The notes under the pieces: model-generated
What the model was told of the DNA's origin: nothing
Seen by the model: only the letters and a program-made list of their open reading frames with translations
The model's database searches: none
Part shown: positions 1-6,100 of the stretch, piece by piece
Layout of the letters: every line of letters begins with the position of its first letter
Numbering within the stretch: position 1 is the first letter of the stretch
From: an uncultured Mycoplasmataceae bacterium
GTDB taxonomy: Bacteria; Bacillota_I; Bacilli_A; Mycoplasmatales; Mycoplasmoidaceae
Direction of reading: 5' to 3'
Length of the DNA: 6,100 bases
Assembly (NCBI GenBank): GCA_900316595.1
Contig: ONDN01000018.1
Span: 1-6,100 of the forward strand
Translations under genes and position numbers: made by a program

Positions 1-1
1 A

Positions 2-109
2 TTAAAGAAAACTCAAGATCAACAAAACAAACATCTTCAAAGAATTGATAGTAGATTAGATAGACAAGACGAACGTTTTGAAAATATTGAGCATGAGTTA
101 TCTATATAG
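2..109 (+). CDS. C-terminal end of a coiled-coil protein (5' end outside window)
   Basis: An open frame enters from the left edge and ends at a TAG stop (107-109), giving 35 residues. From the twelfth visible residue, positions spaced 3-4-3-4-3-4 are Leu, Ile, Leu, Gln, Phe, Ile, Leu, a clean heptad pattern in a charged Lys/Gln/Asp/Glu/Arg-rich helix (e.g. RIDSRLDRQDERFENIEHEL). That supports a coiled coil. Short coiled-coil tails of this style occur in mycoplasma paralogous hypothetical families such as DUF16, but the visible part is too short to assign a family. The same frame continues past TAG and a TAA at 113-115 into a ribbon-helix-helix-like stretch, so this may be half of a broken gene rather than a normal C terminus. 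Function unknown. Confidence 0.45.
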   Translation, partial: LKKTQDQQNKHLQRIDSRLDRQDERFENIEHELSI

Positions 110-115
110 GTTTAA

Positions 116-319
116 TTAATTATTACTAAGATTGTCTTTAAATTTCCAAATAGAGATAATTATAAAGCTGTTTATTTAGAAAAAGATGTATTTGAAAAGT
201 TAGATAAAACAGCAACAAGATTAAAAATGACAAAGTCAAAGCTACTTCGCCACTGCTTTGAGAAGTATATATCTAATAAAGATTTAGCGAAGTATAGTCT
301 AAAGTGTTTAATTATTTAA
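116..319 (+). pseudogene. Ribbon-helix-helix (CopG/Arc-like) protein remnant, no normal start
   Basis: The frame runs from just after TAA (113-115) to TAA (317-319). From ATT at 119 it gives 66 residues. A short beta-like segment (YKAVYLEK, residues 15-22) is followed by an amphipathic helix (DVFEKLDKTATRLKM, 23-37), a turn, and a second helix (TKSKLLRHCFEKYI, 38-51). This is the order and spacing of a ribbon-helix-helix DNA-binding fold, including the Lys/Thr-Lys-Ser start of helix B. The only in-frame ATG (227-229) begins at helix B and would lose the DNA-contacting strand. No Shine-Dalgarno sequence precedes the ATT or TTA codons at 116-121. I infer a degraded or fused gene, or a protein started from a rare codon. 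Members of this fold act as small repressors or antitoxins; no operator or toxin partner is visible. Confidence 0.5.
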
Positions 320-372
320 ACATAAATTATTGCAACTTTTCATAATCACTTTTAACACTAAAGTTTCATAAA

Positions 373-405
373 AATAAATAAGGAGTTTAACTCCTTTTAT
401 TTATT
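373..405. terminator. Hairpin terminator, probably bidirectional, at the end of dnaK
   Basis: Arms AAGGAGT (380-386) and ACTCCTT (390-396) pair perfectly around a TTA loop. AATAAAT (373-379) also pairs with ATTTATT (399-405) across a 2-nt bulge (397-398). On the minus strand the hairpin lies 26 nt beyond the dnaK stop codon and its descending arm runs into a T-rich tail (TTATTTATTTTT), as expected of an intrinsic terminator. On the plus strand the following bases are also T-rich, so it could end transcription from the left-edge frame too. The rest of the gap (320-372 and 406-431) shows no gene or clear site. Confidence 0.75.
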
Positions 406-431
406 AGCAGTTTTTAACCAATTTATCAAAT

Positions 432-2225
432 TTATTGTTTCTTGGTTTTTTGATCAGATTCACTATCTGATGAATTTTTAGCTTGTGAATTATTATTTTG
501 CTGATTTGCAAATTGTGATGCTATTTGTTCAAATGCATCAAGACGCTTTTTGAGTTCATCCCATTTCTCATTTTTTAATAAATCTTTTAATTCATCAATT
601 TGTTTTTGTGCAGTCTTCTTTTGTTCTTCTGAAAGATTTTTTGCTTTCTCATCATTTAAAGATTTTTCAAAAGTAGTAATTAAAGATTCAGCACGGTACT
701 TGATTTCAGTTTGCTCTTTAATCTTAGCATCTTTTTCTTTATTTTCTTCAGCCTCTTTAACCATTCGGTTAATTTCTTCTTCTTTTAAGTTTGTGCTTCC
801 TTTAATAGTAATACTTGCTTCTTTATTATTTTTCAAGTCTTTAGCAGTTACATTCATAATACCATTAGCATCAATATTGAAGGTAATTTGAATTTGTGGT
901 ACACCTTTAGGTGCGGGATCAATACCACTTAAAGTGAATGTACCTAATGATTTATTATCTTTAGCCATTGGTCTTTCACCTTGAACAACATTAATATCAA
1001 CAGCTGGTTGGTTGTCAGCAGCAGTTGAGAATATTTTTGATTCACTTACAGGAATAGTTGTATTTCTCTTAATTAAAGGAGTAGCAACTCCACCTAGAGT
1101 TTCAATAGATAATGTCAAAGGAGTTACATCTAGTAACAAGATATCATTTACATCACCAGTTAATACTCCACCTTGAACTGCTGCACCCATAGCAACAACT
1201 TCATCAGGATTTATAGTCATATTTAATGGTTTATTGGTAATTTTCTTAATTAATTCCCTAAACATTGGCATACGACTACTTCCACCAACCAATAATACTT
1301 GGTTAATATCTTTAAAATCTAATTTAGATTGTTTAACTGCATCTAATATTGGCTTTTCACAACGATCTAATAAATCTTGTGATAATTTTTCAAATGTAGC
1401 ACGAGATAATGTTTTTTCTACATTAATAGGTCCATCTTTTGTCATTGATAAGTAAGGTAATAATATTTGTGTTTCTTTTTGACCAGATAGATCAATTTTA
1501 GCTTTTTCAGCAGCTTCTTTTAATCTTTGCATTGCCATCTTATCTTTTGATAAATCAATACCATGATCTTTTTTAACTTCTGCGATTATCCAATCAATAA
1601 TCTTATTATCTCAATCATCACCACCAAGGAAAGTATCACCACTAGTTGCTAGTACCTCAAATGTGCCATCAGCAATTTCAAGTAATGATACATCGAATGT
1701 TCCACCACCAAGGTCACATACTAAGATTTTTTGTGCTTTATCTGATTTATCTAAGCCATAAGATAAAGCAGCTGCAGTAGGTTCATTTATAATTCGCTCC
1801 ACTTCCAATCCAGCAATTTTACCAGCATTCTTAGTTGCAGTTCTTTGAGCATCATTAAAATATGCAGGGACAGTAATAACTGCTTTTGATACTGAATGAC
1901 CTAATTTTTGTTCAGCATAGTTTTTAATATATGAAAGAATTTTTGCTGAAATCTCTTCAGGTGTAAACATCTTTTCACCTAATTTAACCTTGTCATTTGT
2001 ACCCATTTTTCTCTTAATAGAATAAACTGTACTTGGGTTAGTAATCATTTGTCGTTTAGCAGCATCACCAACAACAAACTCACCATTTTTAAATGAAACT
2101 ACACTTGGAACTGTTCTTTTACCTTCAGGTGTTTCTAATACTCGAGGTTTTTCGCCTTCAATAATTGCTACACATGAATTAGTAGTTCCTAAATCAATAC
2201 CAATAATTACATTTTTATTTGCCAT
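432..2225 (-). CDS. dnaK: Molecular chaperone DnaK (Hsp70)
   Basis: Cytosolic ATP-dependent chaperone that folds and protects proteins with DnaJ and GrpE. The 597-residue product has the Hsp70 signatures: GIDLGTTNS (9-17), VPAYFND, NEPTAAALSYG (from 147), DLGGGTFDVS (171-180), VGGSSRMP (313-320), the interdomain linker and start of the substrate domain DILLLDVTP (361-369), then a helical lid and a Gln/Asn/Ser/Lys-rich tail (about 574-597). The length and the lack of the roughly 24-residue insert seen in E. coli DnaK match the Gram-positive/mollicute type. Residue 205 (GGDDW) is encoded by UGA (1611-1613), so the frame looks split only under the standard code. The ATG at 2225 is chosen because AAGGAGT (2232-2238) lies 6 nt upstream and the protein then begins MANKNV; an in-frame ATG at 2261 would add 12 unrelated residues. 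The gene appears monocistronic, with a CIRCE operator and its own terminator; no grpE or dnaJ is adjacent. Confidence 0.98.
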
Positions 2226-2259
2226 TTTTAGACTCCTTAATTTTGTATATTCGATTATC

Positions 2260-2288
2260 ATTATAGCAAAAAATTAGCACTTTAACAA
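2260..2288 (-). promoter_or_regulatory. dnaK promoter (vegetative sigma type, extended -10)
   Basis: Read on the minus strand, TTGTTA (plus positions 2283-2288) is followed after exactly 17 bp by TATAAT (2260-2265), which is itself preceded by TGC and so forms an extended -10. Transcription would begin near 2251-2255, giving a leader of about 26-30 nt that contains the AAGGAGT ribosome-binding site. The -35 hexamer lies inside the 9-bp spacer of the CIRCE palindrome, so bound HrcA would block RNA polymerase. The match to consensus is strong; the start site is inferred. Confidence 0.85.
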
Positions 2289-2300
2289 AAAGAGTGCTAA
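2274..2300. promoter_or_regulatory. CIRCE operator (HrcA binding site) of dnaK
   Basis: TTAGCACTT (2274-2282), a 9-bp spacer, then GAGTGCTAA (2292-2300). The CIRCE consensus is TTAGCACTC-N9-GAGTGCTAA; only the ninth base of the left arm differs (T for C). The outer part of the dyad extends three more base pairs on each side (AAATTAGCAC with GTGCTAATTT, 2271-2303). CIRCE is the binding site of the heat-shock repressor HrcA in many bacteria, including mycoplasmas, and its position over the dnaK -35 region fits repression relieved by heat. hrcA itself is not in this window. Confidence 0.95.
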
Positions 2301-2323
2301 TTTCTTTCAATTGTGGTTTCCTC

Positions 2324-2352
2324 TTACTTTCCTACTAAGCAAATACTATAAT
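2324..2352 (+). promoter_or_regulatory. Probable arcA operon promoter
   Basis: A perfect TATAAT (2347-2352) lies 29 bp before the arcA ATG. The hexamer 17 bp upstream, TTACTT (2324-2329), is a poor -35, which is common in mycoplasmas where the -10 dominates. A start near 2359 would give a leader of about 23 nt. The -10 forms the left end of a 25-bp dyad, suggesting control at this point. The -10 is convincing, the -35 weak. Confidence 0.6.
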
Positions 2353-2371
2353 ATAAATGATTTATATTATA
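2347..2371. repeat. Perfect 25-bp AT-only dyad over the arcA -10 and start region (candidate operator)
   Basis: Arms TATAATATAAAT (2347-2358) and ATTTATATTATA (2360-2371) are exact inverse complements around a single G at 2359. The left arm contains the arcA -10 hexamer, the centre falls where transcription should begin, and the right arm touches the ribosome-binding site AAGGAGG (2371-2377). Because a transcript starting near 2359 would lack most of the left arm, a DNA-level operator is more plausible than an RNA hairpin. Whether a repressor such as ArgR binds it is unknown; it does not clearly match the usual ARG box, and AT-rich DNA produces dyads by chance. Confidence 0.55.
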
Positions 2372-2381
2372 AGGAGGAAAA

Positions 2382-3593
2382 ATGGCTAAGAATATAGGTA
2401 TTCATGTTTTTAGTGAAATCGGAAGTTTAAAGCGTGTGCTTGTAAAACGTCCAGGTAGAGAGTTAAGTTATTTAACCCCATCTAACTATAAAGAATGACT
2501 ATTTTCAAATCTTATTGATTGGAAAATTGCTGCAAAAGAGCATGATGAATTCTGCAAAATATTAAAGAGTAATGGAGTAGAAGTTGTTTACCTAGAAGAT
2601 TTACTTGATGAAACATGAAAAGCAACTAATGATGAAGTTCATAATTTATTTATTAAAAAGTTCATTAAAGAAGCTAATGTTAAACATATAGGTTATAATG
2701 AAAAAATCTACAGATATCTAAAGTCATTGTCATCTCGTCAAGTATTTGATGCAATGATTTGTGGAATAACAACAAAGGATTTGAAAATTAATAATTTAAA
2801 TGATGTATTGGTAACTATTCCAATGCCAAATTTATATTTTACAAGAGATACTTTCTCTTCAGTTGGTAATTCTATAGTTGTTAGTTCAATGAAACACTTC
2901 GTTAGAAAACGTGAAACAATATTTGCATGGTTTATTTTCACATATCATCCAATTTATAAAAATACTGAAAAATTGCTTGAACGTGATGCAAAGAACACAA
3001 TTGAAGGTGGAGATGTATTCCCAATTAATAGTGAAACATTAATGATTGGTTGTTCAGAAAGAACACAACTTAGAAGTATTAAGAATTTAGCACAAAAAAT
3101 TGTTAATTCAGTAAATACACATTTTAAGAAAATTTATGTTGTTAATGTTCCTCATCTACCAAACTTAATGCATCTCGACACTTGGTTAACAAATGTTGAT
3201 TACACAAAATTTATTTATTCACCAAATATCCATAATAGTTTAAAACTTTGATATGTAGATTTAACACAGCCAAAAATCAAATTTATAAAGAAAAAAATGT
3301 CATTACTAGAATATTTGAACCATATGGTTGGTAAAAAATGTCAATTGATTCCTGTTGCTGATGATTACTCACAAGTTAAAATTGATATTGAAACAAATTT
3401 TGATGCTACAAATTTTTTAGTAATTAGACCAGGAGTTGTAGTTGGCTATGATCGTAATGAATATACAGTAAATGCTTTGAGGAAAGCTGGAGTTAAAGTT
3501 TTTGCATTTGGTGGTAGTCAATTATCACTTGGAATGGGTTCATGCCGTTGTATGTCAATGCCTCTTGAGAGACAAGATATCAAAACTAAATAG
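2382..3593 (+). CDS. arcA: Arginine deiminase
   Basis: Hydrolyses L-arginine to citrulline and ammonia, the first step of the arginine dihydrolase pathway, in the cytosol. The product is 403 residues, the usual family length. Visible motifs are the N-terminal HVFSEIG and PGRE, PMPNLYFTRD with catalytic Asp156, EGGDVF with Glu208, MHLDTW with His264 and Asp266, and the C-terminal GMGSCRCMSMPL with the nucleophile Cys390. All five expected catalytic residues are present, so activity is likely. The ATG at 2382 follows AAGGAGG (2371-2377) by 4 nt and gives the expected N terminus. Trp39, Trp79 and Trp290 are UGA codons (2496, 2616, 3249); ignoring this would split the gene. Oddities: FTRDT replaces the common FTRDP after Asp156, and an extra Cys388 sits two residues before the nucleophile. 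It is the first gene of arcABC-permease, 46 bp ahead of arcB. Confidence 0.96.
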
Positions 3594-3639
3594 TAAAATA
3601 ATGTTTAATATAATTAACAAATAAGAAAGAAGGAAAATT

Positions 3640-4668
3640 ATGGCTTTTAATTTAAAACATCGTGATTTATTGAAAATGTTGGATTTCACACCTGAAGAAA
3701 TCAACTACTTAATCGATTTGTCAATTGAGTTAAAAAAGCAACGTCAAACAGGACTAATTCAAAATTACCTTAATAATAAAAATATTGTAATTATGTTCCA
3801 AAAGACATCTACAAGAACTCGTTGTAGTTTTGAAGTGGCTGCAAGAGAATTAGGAATGGGAGTAACATATTTAGATTCTAGTTCAAGTCAATTTGGTAAA
3901 AAAGAATCTGTTGCTGATACAGCAAAAGTATTATCAAGATTTTATGATGGAATCGAATTCCGTGGTTTTGCTCAAAAAGATGTTGAAGAACTTGCTAAGT
4001 ATGCATGTGTTCCAGTATGAAATGGTTTAACTAATGAATCTCACCCAACACAAATGATTGCTGATATGATGACAATCAAAGAACATTTTGGTAATTTAAA
4101 AGGATTAAAATTAGTGTTCTGCGGTGATGGAAGATTTAATATGGCAAATTCATTAATGGTAACTTGCAGTAAATTAGGAATGCACTTTGTAATATGTGCC
4201 CCTAAAAAATTATGACCAGATCAAAAACTTATAAAAATTTGTAAAGACATTTGCAAAGAAACTGGTGGAACAGTTGAATTTAGTGAAAATAAAATGCAGG
4301 CAACTAAAAATGCTAACATTATTTACACTGATATTTGGGTATCAATGGGTGAACCAGAATCAGCATGAAATGATAGATTAGGAATTATGTGTTCATTCCA
4401 AGTAGATATGAAAACTATGGAAAATGCAGCTAAGAATAATGAAAAAGGTGTTATTTTCATGCACTGTCTACCTTCATATCATGGTATGGATACTGAAGTT
4501 GGTAAATGAGTTGCTCAGAAATTTGGTAAAAAATTCCCAATTGTTAAAAATGGTGAAGTTGAAGTTACTGATGAAGTAATAAATTCTAAATATAGTCGTT
4601 GCTTTGATGAAGCTGAGAATAGAATGCATTCAATTAAAGCTATTATATTAGCAACTATTGGAGCTTAA
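3640..4668 (+). CDS. arcB: Ornithine carbamoyltransferase, catabolic
   Basis: In this operon it should run in the catabolic direction, splitting citrulline with phosphate into ornithine and carbamoyl phosphate; the same family makes citrulline in arginine biosynthesis (argF). The product is 342 residues, normal for the family. The carbamoyl phosphate loop is STRTR (57-61), followed by RCSFEVAA, VPVWNGLTNESHPTQ with His135 and Gln138, GDGRFNMANS with Asn167, TDIWVSMGEP with Asp231 for ornithine, HCLP with Cys276, and FDEAENRMHSIKA near the C terminus. Trp127, Trp192, Trp243 and Trp290 are UGA. The ATG at 3640 has GAAGGA (3629-3634) 5 nt upstream. Unusual: Gln54 stands where Glu is normal before KTSTRTR, and Phe166 replaces the usual Asn in GDxRNN. 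Catabolic rather than biosynthetic use is inferred from its arc neighbours. Confidence 0.95.
4660..4663 (+). promoter_or_regulatory. arcC ribosome-binding site inside the end of arcB
   Basis: GGAG lies 7 nt before the arcC ATG at 4671, inside the last codons of arcB (the Ile-Gly-Ala end). The arcB stop TAA (4666-4668) falls between the two, with only two bases separating stop and start. This supports the chosen arcC start and suggests translational coupling of the two enzymes. Confidence 0.55.
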
Positions 4669-4670
4669 TT

Positions 4671-5609
4671 ATGTCAAAAATAGCTATTGCTCTAGGTGGT
4701 AATGCTTTAGGGGACGACCCAAAAAGTGAAAAAGAAGCAGTTTTATTACCTGCTAAAGAAATTACAAATTTAATTTCTCATGGTCATGATGTAATTGTTG
4801 GTCATGGTAATGGACCACAAGTTGGTGTTATTTTTAATGCTTTCAATAAAGCTAATGCTGTTGATCCAACTATTCCATCTATGCCATTTGCTGAATCAGT
4901 AGCAATGAGTGAAGGATATATTGGTTATCATATTGAAGTTGCTCTAGCAAATGAATTGAAAAAAGCAAATATTAATCGTAATGTTATTTGTGTACTAACA
5001 CAAACACTTGTTGATAAAAATGATCCTGCATTTCAAAATCCTTCTAAACCAGTTGGATTAACTTACAAGACTTTAGATGAAGCTAAGAAAATGTCAAGTC
5101 CTGATTCAACATTTGTTGAAATTCCTAACAAAGGATTTAGAAAAGTTGTTCCAAGTCCAAAACCAATAAATTTTTTATCTATTGAAACAATTAAACATCT
5201 ATTTGATAAAAAAGAAGTTGTTATAGTTGGTGGTGGTGGTGGAATTCCAACTATTATTGATGATAATGGTAATTATGAAGGTGTTGACGGAGTTATTGAC
5301 AAGGATTTTGTTATGAGCAAAATTGCTGATTTAGTTGATGCTGACATCCTTATAATTTTAACTAATGTTGATAGTGTATTTGTTAACTATAACAAACCTA
5401 ATCAAAAATCTTTAGGCGAAACATCAGTTGCTGAGTTAGAACAATACATCAATGAAAAACAATTCTCAGCTGGAAGTATGTTGCCTAAAGTTCAAGCAGC
5501 TATTAACTTTGTTAAATCAGGTAAAAATCGTAAAGCAATTATTGCCAAATTAGACAATTTATCAGCTGTAATTGCTGGTAAATCAGGAACAATTGTAGTT
5601 AATAAATAA
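4671..5609 (+). CDS. arcC: Carbamate kinase
   Basis: Transfers phosphate from carbamoyl phosphate to ADP, yielding ATP plus carbamate, which breaks down to ammonia and carbon dioxide; this is the energy-yielding step of the pathway. The 312-residue product matches the family's usual length of about 310. Motifs in order: ALGGNAL (7-13), GHGNGPQVG (44-52), TQTLVDKNDPAF (about 110-121), VVPSPKP (159-165), the glycine-rich VGGGGGIP (186-193), GVIDKD with Lys211 (207-212), LTNVDSVF (230-237) and AGSMLPKVQAA with Lys273 (267-277). All are typical, and no key residue is missing. The protein contains no tryptophan, so this frame reads through under any code. The ATG lies 2 nt after the arcB stop and is coupled to it. 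It belongs to the amino acid kinase fold family, but the motifs are specific to carbamate kinase rather than UMP or glutamate kinase. Confidence 0.97.
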   Translation: MSKIAIALGGNALGDDPKSEKEAVLLPAKEITNLISHGHDVIVGHGNGPQVGVIFNAFNKANAVDPTIPSMPFAESVAMSEGYIGYHIEVALANELKKANINRNVICVLTQTLVDKNDPAFQNPSKPVGLTYKTLDEAKKMSSPDSTFVEIPNKGFRKVVPSPKPINFLSIETIKHLFDKKEVVIVGGGGGIPTIIDDNGNYEGVDGVIDKDFVMSKIADLVDADILIILTNVDSVFVNYNKPNQKSLGETSVAELEQYINEKQFSAGSMLPKVQAAINFVKSGKNRKAIIAKLDNLSAVIAGKSGTIVVNK

Positions 5610-5612
5610 ATC

Positions 5613-6100
5613 ATGACTAAACAAATTAAAAAAACTATTGGTGAACCAAAAGTTTCACCAGCTGAAGTAAAAAAGAAAAAAATCGGTTTCTTTTCTGCAA
5701 TTCTCTTAGTTATTGGTTCATCTATTGGTGCTGGTATATTTCTAAAGAATGGTGAAATATTAAGTAATGTAGGTAATAGTTATTTATTAACTATTATTTC
5801 TTGAATATTTTCAATTATTGCTGTTATTTGTATGGGATTAGCCTTAATTGAAGTTTCTTCAGCAAACACATCCAGCAACTTAGGAGTTATTGGTTGAGTA
5901 AAGACATTCTGTCATAAATTTTTATATAAATCTGCTAAAAATTTTATGGCATTTATATATTTACCATTAAATTTCTTTTTAATGCCCTATTATGCTGTTA
6001 TGATGTTTCAAGATGCTTTTGGTTGACAAACATCATGATGAGTTGTAGCACTTATTTCATTTGGAATAACTACATGATTTTTTATTGTATCAGGAATTAG
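5613..6100 (+). CDS. arcD: APC-family amino acid permease, probable arginine/ornithine exchanger (3' end outside window)
   Basis: The first 162 codons of a membrane transporter, truncated by the window edge. A Lys-rich cytoplasmic N terminus (1-24) is followed by TM1 (about 25-45) with the APC signature GSSIGAGIF (35-43), TM2 (about 57-82), TM3 (about 111-132) and TM4 (from about 143). The family moves amino acids across the membrane; position after arcC makes arginine uptake coupled to ornithine export the likely role, but specificity is inferred from context only. All six tryptophans (64, 95, 138, 142, 143, 155) are UGA, including a tandem UGA-UGA at 6036-6041, so the gene appears to stop at 5804 under the standard code. 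The ATG lies 3 nt after the arcC stop and has no recognisable Shine-Dalgarno at normal distance, suggesting reinitiation after arcC. Other APC substrates are possible. Confidence 0.8.

Noticed and set aside
550..891. Plus-strand open frame of 113 codons inside dnaK
   Set aside because: It lies wholly antisense to the conserved DnaK substrate-binding and lid region, is Ser/Phe-rich as expected of an antisense shadow, and has no ribosome-binding site of its own.
1234..1455. Plus-strand open frame of 73 codons inside dnaK
   Set aside because: Antisense shadow of the DnaK ATPase domain; no recognisable protein features.
1539..1613. dnaK broken into two genes
   Set aside because: The only interruption is one UGA at a position matching GGDDW of DnaK; the frame is continuous and the intervening 24 residues are normal DnaK sequence.
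2226..2261. Longer dnaK start at 2261
   Set aside because: The added 12 residues do not resemble DnaK, the start would lie at or upstream of the inferred transcription start, and a good ribosome-binding site precedes the ATG at 2225.
2301..2346. Riboswitch or T-box leader ahead of arcA
   Set aside because: The leader from the inferred start to the ATG is only about 23 nt, too short for such an element, and no conserved motif is visible.
2738..2941. Minus-strand open frame of 67 codons inside arcA
   Set aside because: Antisense to conserved arginine deiminase motifs; no start signal or recognisable product.
2496..4509. arcA and arcB as frameshifted or nonsense-mutated pseudogenes
   Set aside because: Every apparent internal stop is UGA in the same frame, sited where tryptophan fits, and all catalytic motifs continue across them.
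5229..5243. GGT trinucleotide run in arcC
   Set aside because: It encodes the conserved VGGGGGIP glycine loop of carbamate kinase and is not a variable tandem repeat.

Overview
The window comes from a mollicute (Mycoplasma-type) chromosome. It is very AT-rich. Fourteen tryptophan positions in four otherwise intact, recognisable proteins are encoded by UGA (one in dnaK, three in arcA, four in arcB, six in the permease), against six by UGG, so the genome uses translation table 4. A complete arginine deiminase operon points to an arginine-hydrolysing mycoplasma. The species cannot be fixed from the sequence alone.

Layout. Positions 1-319 (+) hold the end of a coiled-coil reading frame and then, in the same frame after two stop codons, a 66-codon stretch that reads as a ribbon-helix-helix DNA-binding protein with no normal start; it looks like a decayed gene. 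Positions 373-405 hold a hairpin terminator that can serve both strands. Positions 432-2225 (-) hold a complete dnaK (Hsp70, 597 aa). Positions 2226-2381 are a divergent control region containing the dnaK ribosome-binding site, a good dnaK promoter embedded in a near-perfect CIRCE (HrcA) operator, an arcA promoter, and a perfect 25-bp AT-only dyad over the arcA -10 region. From 2382 to the end of the window (+) runs the operon arcA (arginine deiminase), arcB (catabolic ornithine carbamoyltransferase), arcC (carbamate kinase), and the first 162 codons of an APC-family permease, probably the arginine/ornithine exchanger.

How the genes work together. The permease would bring in arginine, probably in exchange for ornithine. 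ArcA converts arginine to citrulline and ammonia, ArcB splits citrulline with phosphate into ornithine and carbamoyl phosphate, and ArcC transfers that phosphate to ADP to give ATP, carbon dioxide and ammonia. This is substrate-level ATP production in a cell wall-less, metabolically reduced bacterium. DnaK is a separate stress-response unit sharing only the intergenic control region.

I did not find an obviously new biological system. The points most worth checking are the 25-bp dyad at the arcA promoter, the broken coiled-coil/ribbon-helix-helix frame at the left edge, and a few substitutions next to active-site motifs in ArcA and ArcB.
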